Virus record (IMG/VR): IMGVR_UViG_3300017771_000066 | Coordinates: 1-29,883 of that record | Strand: one strand, 5' to 3' | DNA: 29,883 nt | Source: a virus | Shown here: positions 1 to 7,277 of the stretch, one piece after another | Numbering within the stretch: the stretch's first letter is position 1 | How the letters are laid out: each line of letters opens with the position of its first letter | Program-made: the position numbers and the translations under genes | The notes under the pieces: generated by a model | Seen by the model: only the letters and a program-made list of their open reading frames with translations | Told to the model about the DNA's origin: nothing | The model's database searches: none

Positions 1-2
1 AA

Positions 3-68
3 GCTAGAGAAAGATACGTATTTGGCGTATCAGACCCTAGAGGTATTTTTGCATCACCAGGTGCTTAA
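3..68 (+). CDS. C-terminal end of a virion protein, probably major capsid protein (5' truncated)
   Basis: Only the last 21 codons are in the window, in the frame that ends at the TAA at 66-68. The peptide ends in GVSDPRGIFASPGA. I associate this type of ending with marine podovirus coat proteins, but 21 residues are too few for a firm assignment. Position fits: it lies directly upstream of small head-decoration-like and head-completion genes, where the coat gene sits in short-tailed phages. A second frame, starting at base 1 and ending at the TAA at 73-75, is also open, so even the frame is an inference from the peptide's composition. Confidence 0.5.
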   Translation, partial: ARERYVFGVSDPRGIFASPGA

Positions 69-77
69 TCAATAATT

Positions 78-104
78 TTGTGGCGGGACATAGTTCCGCC
101 ACAA
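78..104 (+). terminator. Stem-loop after the capsid-like gene (possible weak terminator or processing site)
   Basis: A perfect 9-bp inverted repeat (78-86 with 96-104, arm TTGTGGCGG) encloses a 9-base loop and lies 10 bases after the stop codon of the upstream gene. It has no T-run on its 3' side, so it is not a textbook intrinsic terminator. It could reduce read-through or protect the 3' end of an abundant capsid message. Confidence 0.45.
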
Positions 105-124
105 TCAAAGAATAGAAAGGAAAA

Positions 125-394
125 ATGCACCCTAAAAACTTCAGAGTACAAATCTTTGCCTATCAATTACACGCAGATTTTGTTATAAATTGCATAGACG
201 CTCCATTGGATATCGAAAATGCTATTATTGACAAATTAGGAAAAGGTGATATAAAATGGGACAATCTTGGAGAAATGAATGATCCAAGAGTAAAGAGAAT
301 AACTTATGAGGAAGTTATCGATGCAACAACATCTAGAGACCCTTTACACAAAGAAGAGGGGTCTGGACTTAGAGTGGGAACAGGAGCATCTTAA
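125..394 (+). CDS. Small conserved-looking hypothetical protein, 89 aa
   Basis: The start is preceded by a purine-rich ribosome-binding stretch (AGAAAGGA, 115-122) just downstream of the stem-loop. The protein begins MHPKNFRVQIFAYQLHADF and has an acidic, mixed alpha/beta-looking middle; there is no membrane segment or recognised catalytic motif. The function is unknown to me. Its last 25 codons overlap the next gene in another frame, and this C-terminal part has weaker composition, so the conserved part may be only the first 65-70 residues. The location between coat and head-completion genes suggests a head-related or assembly role, which is inference. Confidence 0.6.
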   Translation: MHPKNFRVQIFAYQLHADFVINCIDAPLDIENAIIDKLGKGDIKWDNLGEMNDPRVKRITYEEVIDATTSRDPLHKEEGSGLRVGTGAS

Positions 395-539
395 AGAGGG
401 TAGATATACTCTCAATATGGTTAAGATTGACAGAAAAGTCAGAGAAGTAATTAGCCATATAAAACTTGCAGAAGCAAAAAGAGAGCATCTGCTAAATAAG
501 ATAGAAGATTCTGAACCACAAGTTTCAGTAGCTACTTAA
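321..539 (+). CDS. Small charged helical protein, 72 aa, unknown function
   Basis: I chose the ATG at 321 because it has AGGA at 309-312, 8 bases upstream; the in-frame ATG at 306 has a poorer site. The protein is highly charged and probably helical (LDLEWEQEHLKEGRYTLN, then VKIDRKVREVISHIKLAEAK), with no membrane span. The first 74 bases overlap the preceding gene in a different frame. The more protein-like character starts near residue 12. It may be a small scaffold or assembly factor, but nothing in the sequence proves that. Confidence 0.6.
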   Translation: MQQHLETLYTKKRGLDLEWEQEHLKEGRYTLNMVKIDRKVREVISHIKLAEAKREHLLNKIEDSEPQVSVAT

Positions 540-587
540 ACAAAAAGCTACATCGTTGAATAAATTCAATTCACATTGTAGGCTCTC

Positions 588-616
588 TTGCGCTCTACTC
601 AAATCTAGTATATAAA
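588..616 (+). promoter_or_regulatory. Possible sigma70-like promoter upstream of the virion operon
   Basis: TTGCGC (588-593) and TATAAA (611-616) are separated by 17 bases in the 163-base gap 540-702, and AT-rich sequence follows. The -35 match is partial and the region is AT-rich, so a chance match is possible. If real, the transcript would begin near 623 and carry an approximately 80-base leader including the inverted repeat at 638-682. Confidence 0.35.
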
Positions 617-637
617 ATAATCACTATACAATAATAA

Positions 638-682
638 GTTTATGTAGACGCGTATAGTCGACGGCCTAGAGACTACATAAAC
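638..682 (+). promoter_or_regulatory. Perfect 10-bp inverted repeat in the leader of the next virion gene
   Basis: GTTTATGTAG (638-647) and CTACATAAAC (673-682) form a perfect stem around a 25-base loop that contains the palindrome GTCGAC. The structure ends only 6 bases before the Shine-Dalgarno AGGAGG (689-694). It could be an RNA leader structure that affects translation or stability, or a protein binding site. No T-run follows, so it does not look like a terminator. Confidence 0.5.
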
Positions 683-702
683 GTAACTAGGAGGATAACA
701 CT

Positions 703-1239
703 ATGGCAAATACTACGTTCCAAGGACCAGTAATATCTAAAAATGGATTTTTTACTACAGGTCCGGCTAATGTTGTAGATGCTGATTCGAGCACATCATT
801 AACAGTTGCTTCTCACGCGGGAAGAATTGTACATAATAATGCTGCTGGAGCAGTAACTTACACATTACCAGCAATCAACGCTAACTCTGATTCTGCAGTT
901 GCAGGACCAGGAGCAGATCTAAACAATCTAAGTAACATAGGTGCAAGTTTTGAAATTTTTGCATCAATTACTAAGACTGGAGATTTTGTTGTACAAGTTG
1001 CAAACTCTAACGATGTTATGGTAGGAAGCGCAAAATTTATTGACGACTCTTCTGACAACATGGTTGGTTTTGAAACTGTTGCAGCATCAGACACTATTAC
1101 TTTAAATGGTAGTACAACTGGTGGTGTAACTTTTGCAAAAGTTACGTGTACTGCAATTAGTTCTACTCAATGGAAAGTTGATGTAGAGTCTGGTTGTACT
1201 GGTACACCAGCAACACCGTTTAGCGCGGCAGTAAGTTAA
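703..1239 (+). CDS. Small beta-rich virion protein, possible head decoration protein
   Basis: The 178-aa protein is rich in Ala, Thr, Ser, Val and Asn with alternating hydrophobic residues, typical of a beta-sandwich virion protein. It has no Lys/Arg-rich DNA-binding patch, no signal peptide and no membrane segment. A very strong AGGAGG site (689-694) with 8-base spacing indicates high expression, and a C(UUCG)G hairpin follows directly. Being downstream of the coat-like gene and followed by a terminator fits an abundant decoration or head-fibre protein. I do not recognise a named family. It could alternatively be a minor structural protein. Confidence 0.65.
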   Translation: MANTTFQGPVISKNGFFTTGPANVVDADSSTSLTVASHAGRIVHNNAAGAVTYTLPAINANSDSAVAGPGADLNNLSNIGASFEIFASITKTGDFVVQVANSNDVMVGSAKFIDDSSDNMVGFETVAASDTITLNGSTTGGVTFAKVTCTAISSTQWKVDVESGCTGTPATPFSAAVS

Positions 1240-1251
1240 TAATTAATTTAG

Positions 1252-1271
1252 TGTGGGGCTTCGGCCCCACA
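1252..1271 (+). terminator. Intrinsic terminator-like hairpin with UUCG tetraloop
   Basis: An 8-bp stem (1252-1259 with 1264-1271) closes a TTCG loop (1260-1263), the exceptionally stable C(UUCG)G form. It lies 12 bases after the stop codon and is followed by a broken T-rich tract (TTTAAATTT). It probably gives partial termination or 3'-end protection, so that the preceding gene is expressed more than those after it. Confidence 0.75.
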
Positions 1272-1296
1272 TTTAAATTTAGGAGAATATAAAATT

Positions 1297-1575
1297 ATGA
1301 AGAGTGATGTAAAAGCAGTAAGAGTTACAGCTACTGGTGCAGTATTCGCAGGAAGAACAAGACTAAGAGGACTTATTCTTGCTTCTGATGCTGGCGGAGC
1401 TGGAACTATAGTCCTACAAGACAACACTGATAGTACAACTTTATTTCAAGGAGATTGTCCAAATGGTGATGTCTTTGCATTTAACATTCCAGAGGATGGC
1501 GTACTTTTTCCAGGCGGAATGAAAGTTTCTACTATTACAAATATTGAAGCGGCTACGTTATTAATAGACAAGTAG
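1297..1575 (+). CDS. Small beta-rich virion protein, 92 aa
   Basis: The start has TAGGAGAA 12-19 bases upstream. The sequence alternates short beta strands with Gly/Ala turns (for example RGLILASDAGGAGTIVLQDN), and no catalytic motif is visible. Its pattern of hydrophobic strands, then an Asp/Ala/Gly turn, then more strands is similar to the 113-aa protein at 17593, so the two may share a fold; this was judged by eye only. It lies between a probable decoration protein and a head-completion protein, so it is probably a minor head or neck protein. Confidence 0.6.
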   Translation: MKSDVKAVRVTATGAVFAGRTRLRGLILASDAGGAGTIVLQDNTDSTTLFQGDCPNGDVFAFNIPEDGVLFPGGMKVSTITNIEAATLLIDK

Positions 1576-1583
1576 GAGGCTAA

Positions 1584-2309
1584 ATGGCTAACACTACCTC
1601 TGGAACTACAACGTTTGATAAAACATTTGCTATCGATGAAATAATCGAAGAAGCATATGAAAGAATAGGTATGCAAGGTGTATCTGGTAATCAGTTACGT
1701 CAAGCAAGAAGATCTTTAAATATAATGTTTCAAGAGTGGGCTAATCGTGGTCTTCACTATTGGGAAGTAGCAAATAACAGTATTACATTAGTAGATGGTC
1801 AAGCAACATACACAATGTTTAGATCAACAGGTGATGGTACTTCAAGCACTACTGCAGTTTATGGTGTTGATGATGTATTAGAAGCTAGTTATAGAAACAA
1901 TAATGTTGATACACCATTAACTAAAATAGCAAGATCTGCATATCAAGCTTTATCAAATAAAACTTCAGAAGGAACACCAACTCAATATTTTGTACAAAGA
2001 CTTATTGATAGAGTTACAATCACTTTATATCTAACTCCTGGTTCTACAGAAGCAGGTAAGTTTATAAATTATTATTATGTAAAAAGAATTCAAGATGTAG
2101 GAGACTATACAAATGCAGCAGATGTTCCATATAGATTTGTACCTTGTATGGCTTCTGGTTTAGCATTTTATTTATCACAAAAATTTAAACCACAATTAGT
2201 TCAACAAATGAAACTGTTATATGAAGATGAATTACAAAGAGCATTGTCAGAAGACGGCTCTCCATCTAGTACATATATTAGTCCTAAAGTTTATTATCCG
2301 GAGGCATAA
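1584..2309 (+). CDS. Head-completion / tail-accessory protein (P22 gp4-like)
   Basis: The 241-aa protein has the N-terminal arrangement of the P22 gp4-type tail-accessory factors: a helix (IDEIIEEAYERIGMQG), a second helix with LRQARRSLNIMFQEWANRG, then W-x-V strands. These proteins bind below the portal and seal the packaged head. The C-terminal half contains a Pro/Phe/Ala-rich helical segment (around residues 180-215) of the type that packs against the portal. AGGAGG lies 7 bases before the ATG. The stop codon overlaps the next start (TAATGG). Family assignment is from recognition of the N-terminal pattern, not a search. Confidence 0.65.
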   Translation: MANTTSGTTTFDKTFAIDEIIEEAYERIGMQGVSGNQLRQARRSLNIMFQEWANRGLHYWEVANNSITLVDGQATYTMFRSTGDGTSSTTAVYGVDDVLEASYRNNNVDTPLTKIARSAYQALSNKTSEGTPTQYFVQRLIDRVTITLYLTPGSTEAGKFINYYYVKRIQDVGDYTNAADVPYRFVPCMASGLAFYLSQKFKPQLVQQMKLLYEDELQRALSEDGSPSSTYISPKVYYPEA

Positions 2310-2800
2310 TGGCATTATCCTCAGGTAAATATGCAAAATTTATTTCAGACAGATCAGGATTAGAGTTTCCATACTCTGAAATGGTTATCGAGTGGAATGG
2401 CGCTAGAGTCCATGTTTCTGAGTTTGAACCAAAACAACCACAATTAGAGCCTAGACCATATTCAGCTGACCCACAGGGTTTATTAAATGCAAGACCGGCT
2501 AGAACTGAGCCTGCTGTAGCAAGATTATTGACATTAAATCCTTTATCTATAACAAGTGGTTCCCAAGTGGTGACTGTATTTGAAGAAAACCATGGTAGAT
2601 CTACTAGTGATACTGTTAGATTTAGAAATGGAGAGGGCCAAGATGGTATTTCAGACTCTGATATTAATAACGCTTCGGGATTTACAATTACAGTTACAAA
2701 TGCTAATAATTATACTTTTACAGCTAGTGGTACAGCCACAGCTACAACAAAAATAGGAGGAGGAAGTATAACTGCAGGACCAGTTACACTAACACCATAA
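2309..2800 (+). CDS. Virion structural protein with C-terminal beta domain
   Basis: The first 60 residues are of a type that recurs in marine podovirus virion proteins: GKYAKFISDRSGLEFPYSE, then a short strand, then KQPQLEPRPY. This part includes several aromatic/Pro-rich turns. Residues about 75-163 form a separate Thr/Gly/Asn-rich beta domain (ITSGSQVVTVFEENHG ... TITVTNANNYTFTA). That domain appears again, diverged, near the N-terminus of the large protein at 15243. The gene overlaps both neighbours by one base (TAATG), indicating translational coupling. A neck or tail-tube-associated role is likely. Confidence 0.65.
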   Translation: MALSSGKYAKFISDRSGLEFPYSEMVIEWNGARVHVSEFEPKQPQLEPRPYSADPQGLLNARPARTEPAVARLLTLNPLSITSGSQVVTVFEENHGRSTSDTVRFRNGEGQDGISDSDINNASGFTITVTNANNYTFTASGTATATTKIGGGSITAGPVTLTP

Positions 2801-3501
2801 TGTCAGGATTTACATACACAACACTAACAGCAGCTATTTTAAGTTATACTGAAACAGATTCAAACGTTCTAACATCTACAGTTACAGATGATATTATTGA
2901 AAACGCAGAATTTAAAATTTTGAGAGACATACCACTTGATGCATATAAAAAACAACAGCTAGGTAACTTGATCACAGGACAATCTACAATAAATACACCT
3001 GCTAAAACTCTTTTTATAAAAGGGATACAGGTATACGACTCGACTTCCGCAGCGACCGGATCTAACTCTTATTTAGAGAAAAAAGATGAAACCTATTTAC
3101 AGGAATATATTCCTGCGGAAACATCTACTGGAAAACCTAAATATTACGCTATGTTTGGTGGAGCGACTGGTACTTCAGATACTACGTCAGGAAGAATATT
3201 ATTTGCTCCAGTCCCAGATACTACATATAAATTTAAGATTCATTATGAGACTATCCCAGATGGGTTATCTGGTTCAAATGCTACAACATACGTCAGTCAA
3301 TACTTTCCTAATGGTTTGTTATATGCTTGTCTTGTAGAAGCATATGGATATTTAAAAGGCCCAATAGATATGTTGACACTATATGAAAATAAGTATAAAC
3401 AAGAGGTACAGAAGTTTGCTGCAGAGCAACTTGGTAGACGTAAAAGAGACGACTACACGGACGGAACCGTTCGTATACCAGTCCCTTCTCCGTCACCGTA
3501 A
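2800..3501 (+). CDS. Head-to-tail adaptor protein (SU10-adaptor-like)
   Basis: The 233-aa protein matches the plan of the phage adaptor family found in many marine podoviruses. It has an N-terminal helical segment, a beta-rich centre (GRILFAPVPDTTYKFKIHYE), then a conserved helix (YFPNGLLYACLVEAYGYLKGP) and a long basic C-terminal helix (YENKYKQEVQKFAAEQLGRRKRDDY) with a Pro/Ser tail. In this family the C-terminal helices contact the portal and the beta part contacts the tail. It is coupled to the upstream gene by a one-base overlap. The assignment is based on recognised sequence pattern. Confidence 0.7.
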   Translation: MSGFTYTTLTAAILSYTETDSNVLTSTVTDDIIENAEFKILRDIPLDAYKKQQLGNLITGQSTINTPAKTLFIKGIQVYDSTSAATGSNSYLEKKDETYLQEYIPAETSTGKPKYYAMFGGATGTSDTTSGRILFAPVPDTTYKFKIHYETIPDGLSGSNATTYVSQYFPNGLLYACLVEAYGYLKGPIDMLTLYENKYKQEVQKFAAEQLGRRKRDDYTDGTVRIPVPSPSP

Positions 3502-3516
3502 TTAGGAGAATAAATT

Positions 3517-3948
3517 ATGGCAATAACATCGGCAATTTGTACAAGTTTCAAAGTAGAAATTTTAAAAGGGGTGCACAATTTTACAGCATCTTCTGGAAAT
3601 ACATTCAACTTAGCTCTGTACACAAGTTCAGCTTCACTAGGAGCTGCAACTACAGCGTACACAACATCAAATGAAGTATCAGGTTCTGGATACACAGCAA
3701 AAGGAAATGCACTTACAAGTGTTACACCAGTTGCTGACAGTACAACTGCAGTTTGTGATTTCGCAGATACAAGTTTTACATCTGCTTCTTTCACAGCAAG
3801 AGGTTGTATGATTTTCAATGACTCAGCTTCAGGAGATCCAGCAGTTTGCATAATTGATTTTGGATCAGACAAAACTGTAACAAGTGGAACTTTCACAATT
3901 CAATTCCCAGCAGCAGACGCATCTAACGCTATAGTCAGAATAGCTTAA
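3517..3948 (+). CDS. Small beta-rich tail/virion protein, 143 aa
   Basis: The sequence begins MAITSAICTSFKVEILKGVHNF and continues with a Thr/Ser/Ala-rich run of beta strands (FNLALYTSSASLG, YTTSNEVSGSGYT). I recognise this as a common small structural protein of marine phages, usually near tail-fibre genes; its exact position in the virion is unknown to me. Three Cys residues and no membrane segment are visible. AGGAGAA lies upstream of the start. The next gene follows after 13 bases, suggesting the same transcript as the fibres. Confidence 0.6.
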   Translation: MAITSAICTSFKVEILKGVHNFTASSGNTFNLALYTSSASLGAATTAYTTSNEVSGSGYTAKGNALTSVTPVADSTTAVCDFADTSFTSASFTARGCMIFNDSASGDPAVCIIDFGSDKTVTSGTFTIQFPAADASNAIVRIA

Positions 3949-3961
3949 GGAGTAGCGACGG

Positions 3962-5419
3962 ATGTCCGTTACTAGAACTTTTACAGTAACGGTGGCGAGC
4001 ACCGGCGATGGCAATAAGTATGTCATTGATGGAGTTCAACAAGATACAGTTACTCTAGCTGAAGGTTACATATACAAATTTGATCAAGCAGATAGTTCTA
4101 ATTCCTCTCACCCTTTAAGATTTGCAACAGCTACGGACGCAGCTGGTGGAACTGAATACACAACTGGTGTAACTACCAGTGGCACACCAGGACAAGCAGG
4201 TGCTTATACACAAATAACAGTCGCAGCTTCTGCACCAACATTATATTATTATTGTTCAAACCATGGCGGAATGGGTGGTCAGGCAAATACTGTAGACTCA
4301 GATACTTGGGGTATGTTAACTTGGGACCAAAACTCTTGGAGTGCTCAAGACACTGTTACAGTTTCAATCACGGGACAATCAGCAACTTCTTCCGTTGGTG
4401 ATGGAACTAACATGGGTGTACCTCAAACAGGATGGGGTGGAACTAATTGGAGTAATGGTGAGTGGGGTCAAGTTAATGATAACGGTGTAACACTTACAGG
4501 TTTTGGATTAACAACATCACTAAATGCAGAAGGTTTATTATCTTATACATTAAATGGTTGGGGTAGAAATACTTGGAACTCAGAATCTTGGGGCGATAGT
4601 AATAACCCTGTCGTAACTTTAGATGGTCAAAGTTTAACTTCATCTGTCGGTTCATTAGAAGCTTTCAACTTAACCGGTTGGGGCGGAACTGGTTGGAACG
4701 TTGGAGAATGGGGAGCAGTAAACGACAACTCAGTTGTATTAACTGGTTTATCAATGACAGCTTCTCTAGGTTCTTTAGAAGCTTACAACGAAGTCGGTTG
4801 GGGCCGTGATGGTTGGGGTGAAGAATTATGGGGTCAAGCAAATGACTTTGCTATAATTTTAACAGGTCAGTCTGCAACTTCTTCTGTTGGAGCATTATCA
4901 CCTGCAGATGTAGAAGGTATTACAGGACAATCAGCTACAGCAAGCGTTGGTGATCCTACAATGATTGGAAACGTTTCTGTTGTTCCAACTGGTCAAGCTG
5001 CAACTTCTTCAGTAGGTGCAATAGATCCTGATGGAATTGTACAAGGTCTTACAGGTCAAGCTGGTACATCTGCTGTAGGTTCTTTATCTCCTGCAGATGT
5101 AATGGGTATATCAGGAGTTGGAGCTACTGTTTCTTTAGGTAGTACAGACGAAACTTCAAACCCTATTATAATACCAACTGGATTATCTATCTCATCTAGT
5201 CTGGGATCATTATCTCCTGCAGATGTAATGGGTTTAACTGGTGTTTCTGCAACAAGTAGTGTAGGATCATTGACACAAGATATTAGTTTAGATATAACAC
5301 TTGACGGTCAATCTATATCTAGTAATGTAGCAGCATTTGGAACAGCAAAAGGTTTTGGAATACAGGCATATGAAGCTGTTGACACTGGTTCAAATACAAC
5401 ATATAGTGACGTAGCATAG
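3962..5419 (+). CDS. Repeat-rich virion protein with N-terminal cupredoxin-like domain
   Basis: This 485-aa protein has two parts. Residues 1-110 look like a cupredoxin: an Ig-like strand pattern with His50 (SSHPL) and a closely spaced Cys98, His101, Met104 (YYYCSNHGGMGG). This is the ligand set of type-1 copper sites. Residues about 115-300 contain Trp-rich units (GWGGTNWSNGEWG and variants). Throughout residues 130-475 there are about twelve copies of an 11-residue unit like LTGQSATSSVG. This is typical of an elongated fibre or surface protein. The gene lies in the tail-fibre block. Copper binding is predicted from the residues only; the fold could also be used purely structurally. Confidence 0.7.
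   Translation: MSVTRTFTVTVASTGDGNKYVIDGVQQDTVTLAEGYIYKFDQADSSNSSHPLRFATATDAAGGTEYTTGVTTSGTPGQAGAYTQITVAASAPTLYYYCSNHGGMGGQANTVDSDTWGMLTWDQNSWSAQDTVTVSITGQSATSSVGDGTNMGVPQTGWGGTNWSNGEWGQVNDNGVTLTGFGLTTSLNAEGLLSYTLNGWGRNTWNSESWGDSNNPVVTLDGQSLTSSVGSLEAFNLTGWGGTGWNVGEWGAVNDNSVVLTGLSMTASLGSLEAYNEVGWGRDGWGEELWGQANDFAIILTGQSATSSVGALSPADVEGITGQSATASVGDPTMIGNVSVVPTGQAATSSVGAIDPDGIVQGLTGQAGTSAVGSLSPADVMGISGVGATVSLGSTDETSNPIIIPTGLSISSSLGSLSPADVMGLTGVSATSSVGSLTQDISLDITLDGQSISSNVAAFGTAKGFGIQAYEAVDTGSNTTYSDVA
4365..5330 (+). repeat. Tandem degenerate coding repeats in the cupredoxin-fibre gene
   Basis: About twelve copies of an 11-codon unit (consensus LTGQSATSSVG) are spread over this span. In its first half they alternate with four copies of a Trp-rich unit (GWGG-x2-W-x3-EWG). 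At the DNA level the segment TCTCCTGCAGATGTAATGGG occurs near 5088 and again near 5214, with a diverged copy near 4899, so the array has probably grown by recent unit duplication. Confidence 0.75.
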
Positions 5420-5431
5420 GAGAAAAGAATT

Positions 5432-6535
5432 ATGGCATCGACATACACACCTTTAGGAATTGAACTTCAAGCAACTGGTGAAAACGCCGGTACGTGGGGG
5501 ACAAAAACTAATACTAACTTACAAATTATCGAACAAGTATCTGGTGGATTCACACAGCAATCAATAGCTGGTGGTGCACAAACAACTACTTTATCAGTTT
5601 CTGATGGTTCAACTGGAGCTGTTCTATCTCACAGAATGATAGAATTTACTGGTTCAATTACAGGAAACCAAGTAGTAACAATTCCATTAGACGTTCAAAC
5701 TTTTTATTTTTTAAGAAACTCAACATCAGGTGCATACACAGTACAATTTAAATATGTATCTGGATCAGGAGATTCTATTACTTTCTCTGCAACAGATAAG
5801 GGTGATGCCGTTATATTTGCTGCAGCAGATGATGGAACTAACCCTAATATTGTAACAATCAATACAGGTATTAAATCAGTTGTTGAAGATACTACACCTC
5901 AGTTAGGTGGTAATTTAGATACTAATTCACACAACGTTGACATTGATGATGCACACGGAATTAGAGATGAAAACGGAAATGAACAAATTGTTTTTCAAAC
6001 AACAGCATCAGCAGTAAACCAAATAGATATAACTAACGCAGCAACAGGTAATGCACCAAGCATAGCTGCAACTGGTGGAGATACTAATATTGATTTCAGT
6101 CTTGCTGGAAAAGGTTTAGGAAGAGTAGCTTTAGGTGCTGGTAGTGTACAACAGTTAACAGAAAAAATTACAGTTACTGCTACTGCAGCTACAGGAACAA
6201 TTAACTTTGACGTAATTACACAACCGGTTTTATATTATACATCTGCATCAACTGGTAACTACACTCTAAATATTAGAGGAGATGGTTCAAATGCTTTAAA
6301 TGCAATTATGGACACAGGTGAAGCATTGACTATTGTACATTTAGTTACAAACACAGGTACACCATATTATAACAACGCAGTTACAATTGATGGATCAAGT
6401 GTAACACCAGAGTGGCAAGGTGGTTCAGCACCTTCAGCTGGAAACGCTAACTCTATAGATTCTTACACTTACACTATCATTAAGACTGGTGATGCTGCTT
6501 TCACAGCAATAGCATCTCAAACGCAGTTTGCGTAA
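5432..6535 (+). CDS. Tail fibre protein
   Basis: The 367-aa protein starts with a widespread marine-phage tail-fibre N-terminus (YTPLGIELQATGENAGTWGT). A Thr/Ser/Val-rich beta region follows, with a VEDTTPQLGGNLDTNSH motif near residue 150, which occurs in many fibre shafts. The C-terminal half is beta-rich with no enzymatic motif. AGGAGAA precedes the start. The fibre probably forms trimers and contributes to host recognition, together with the glycine-rich protein immediately downstream. Confidence 0.75.
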   Translation: MASTYTPLGIELQATGENAGTWGTKTNTNLQIIEQVSGGFTQQSIAGGAQTTTLSVSDGSTGAVLSHRMIEFTGSITGNQVVTIPLDVQTFYFLRNSTSGAYTVQFKYVSGSGDSITFSATDKGDAVIFAAADDGTNPNIVTINTGIKSVVEDTTPQLGGNLDTNSHNVDIDDAHGIRDENGNEQIVFQTTASAVNQIDITNAATGNAPSIAATGGDTNIDFSLAGKGLGRVALGAGSVQQLTEKITVTATAATGTINFDVITQPVLYYTSASTGNYTLNIRGDGSNALNAIMDTGEALTIVHLVTNTGTPYYNNAVTIDGSSVTPEWQGGSAPSAGNANSIDSYTYTIIKTGDAAFTAIASQTQFA

Positions 6536-6554
6536 TAAAGTAGGAGGATAAGAC

Positions 6555-7277
6555 ATGCCATTATTAGGAACAAGAGCCGCAGGTTCAGTATACGGATACG
6601 GACGTGGAGGCGGACGAGGACCATATGCAATTGAATATATGGTTGCGGCCGGTGGTGGCGGCGGAGGAGCGACATCGGGAGCCGGAGGAGGCGCGGGAGG
6701 ACTACAAGTTTTTTCTGACGTTGACGTAGCTCCAGATACCCCTTACTCAATTACAATAGGAAGTGGTGGATCAGGAGGATCCAACGCTGTTGGAGGTTCA
6801 GGATCTAATTCTTCTTTTGGACCACAGTCATCAACTGCTGGAGGAAGAGGAGCAAATTCAAATTCTAGAAATGGAAGTCCAGGTGGATCTGGCGGAGGAT
6901 CGGGATCTGCTGGGGGAGGATCTGCAGGATCTGGAATATCAGGTCAAGGAAATTCTGGTGCACAAGGAGCAGGTGGAGGAAAAGGCGGCGGTGCCGGTTA
7001 TCAATCTCCTGGTCCAGGATACACATACCCAATCAATAGTGGATTTTATTCACGAGGTGGTGGATATGGTAACAACACAGGTTATAACCCACAACCAGCT
7101 AACTCGGCACATGGTGGCCCGGGAAGAGGCGCTGGAGGAACGGGTGGATCAGCCGGTTCAGGTATTGTAATTGTTTCTTATGATGGAACAACACAAGTAG
7201 GAACAGGTGGATCGGTTTCAACAGGTGGTGGACGAACAATTCACACATTTACTTCTAGTGGAGAGTTTGTTTCATAA
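6555..7277 (+). CDS. Glycine-rich adhesin-like tail tip protein
   Basis: The 240-aa protein is dominated by Gly, Ser, Ala and Asn, with long Gly runs (YMVAAGGGGGGATSG, then many GGSGG-type stretches). It ends in a short beta segment (GSGIVIVSYDG ... RTIHTFTSSGEF). This architecture resembles glycine-rich phage tail proteins, including fibre-tip adhesins that form polyglycine sheets. Local GC content is higher than its neighbours because of the GGN/GCN codons, which explains the apparent open frame on the shifted plus frame. AGGAGG lies 9 bases before the start, and the stop overlaps the next ATG. A receptor-binding role is inferred. Confidence 0.7.
   Translation: MPLLGTRAAGSVYGYGRGGGRGPYAIEYMVAAGGGGGGATSGAGGGAGGLQVFSDVDVAPDTPYSITIGSGGSGGSNAVGGSGSNSSFGPQSSTAGGRGANSNSRNGSPGGSGGGSGSAGGGSAGSGISGQGNSGAQGAGGGKGGGAGYQSPGPGYTYPINSGFYSRGGGYGNNTGYNPQPANSAHGGPGRGAGGTGGSAGSGIVIVSYDGTTQVGTGGSVSTGGGRTIHTFTSSGEFVS

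Noticed and set aside
540-702. A tRNA or other RNA gene in the 163-base gap
   Set aside because: No cloverleaf arms or T-loop motif could be found; the inverted repeat at 638-682 does not have tRNA dimensions.
6763-7170. A 135-residue plus-strand open frame within the glycine-rich protein gene
   Set aside because: It is a shadow of the Gly-rich repeats (GGN codons shifted by one base give Glu/Asp/Leu/Val runs). It has no ribosome site and is entirely nested.
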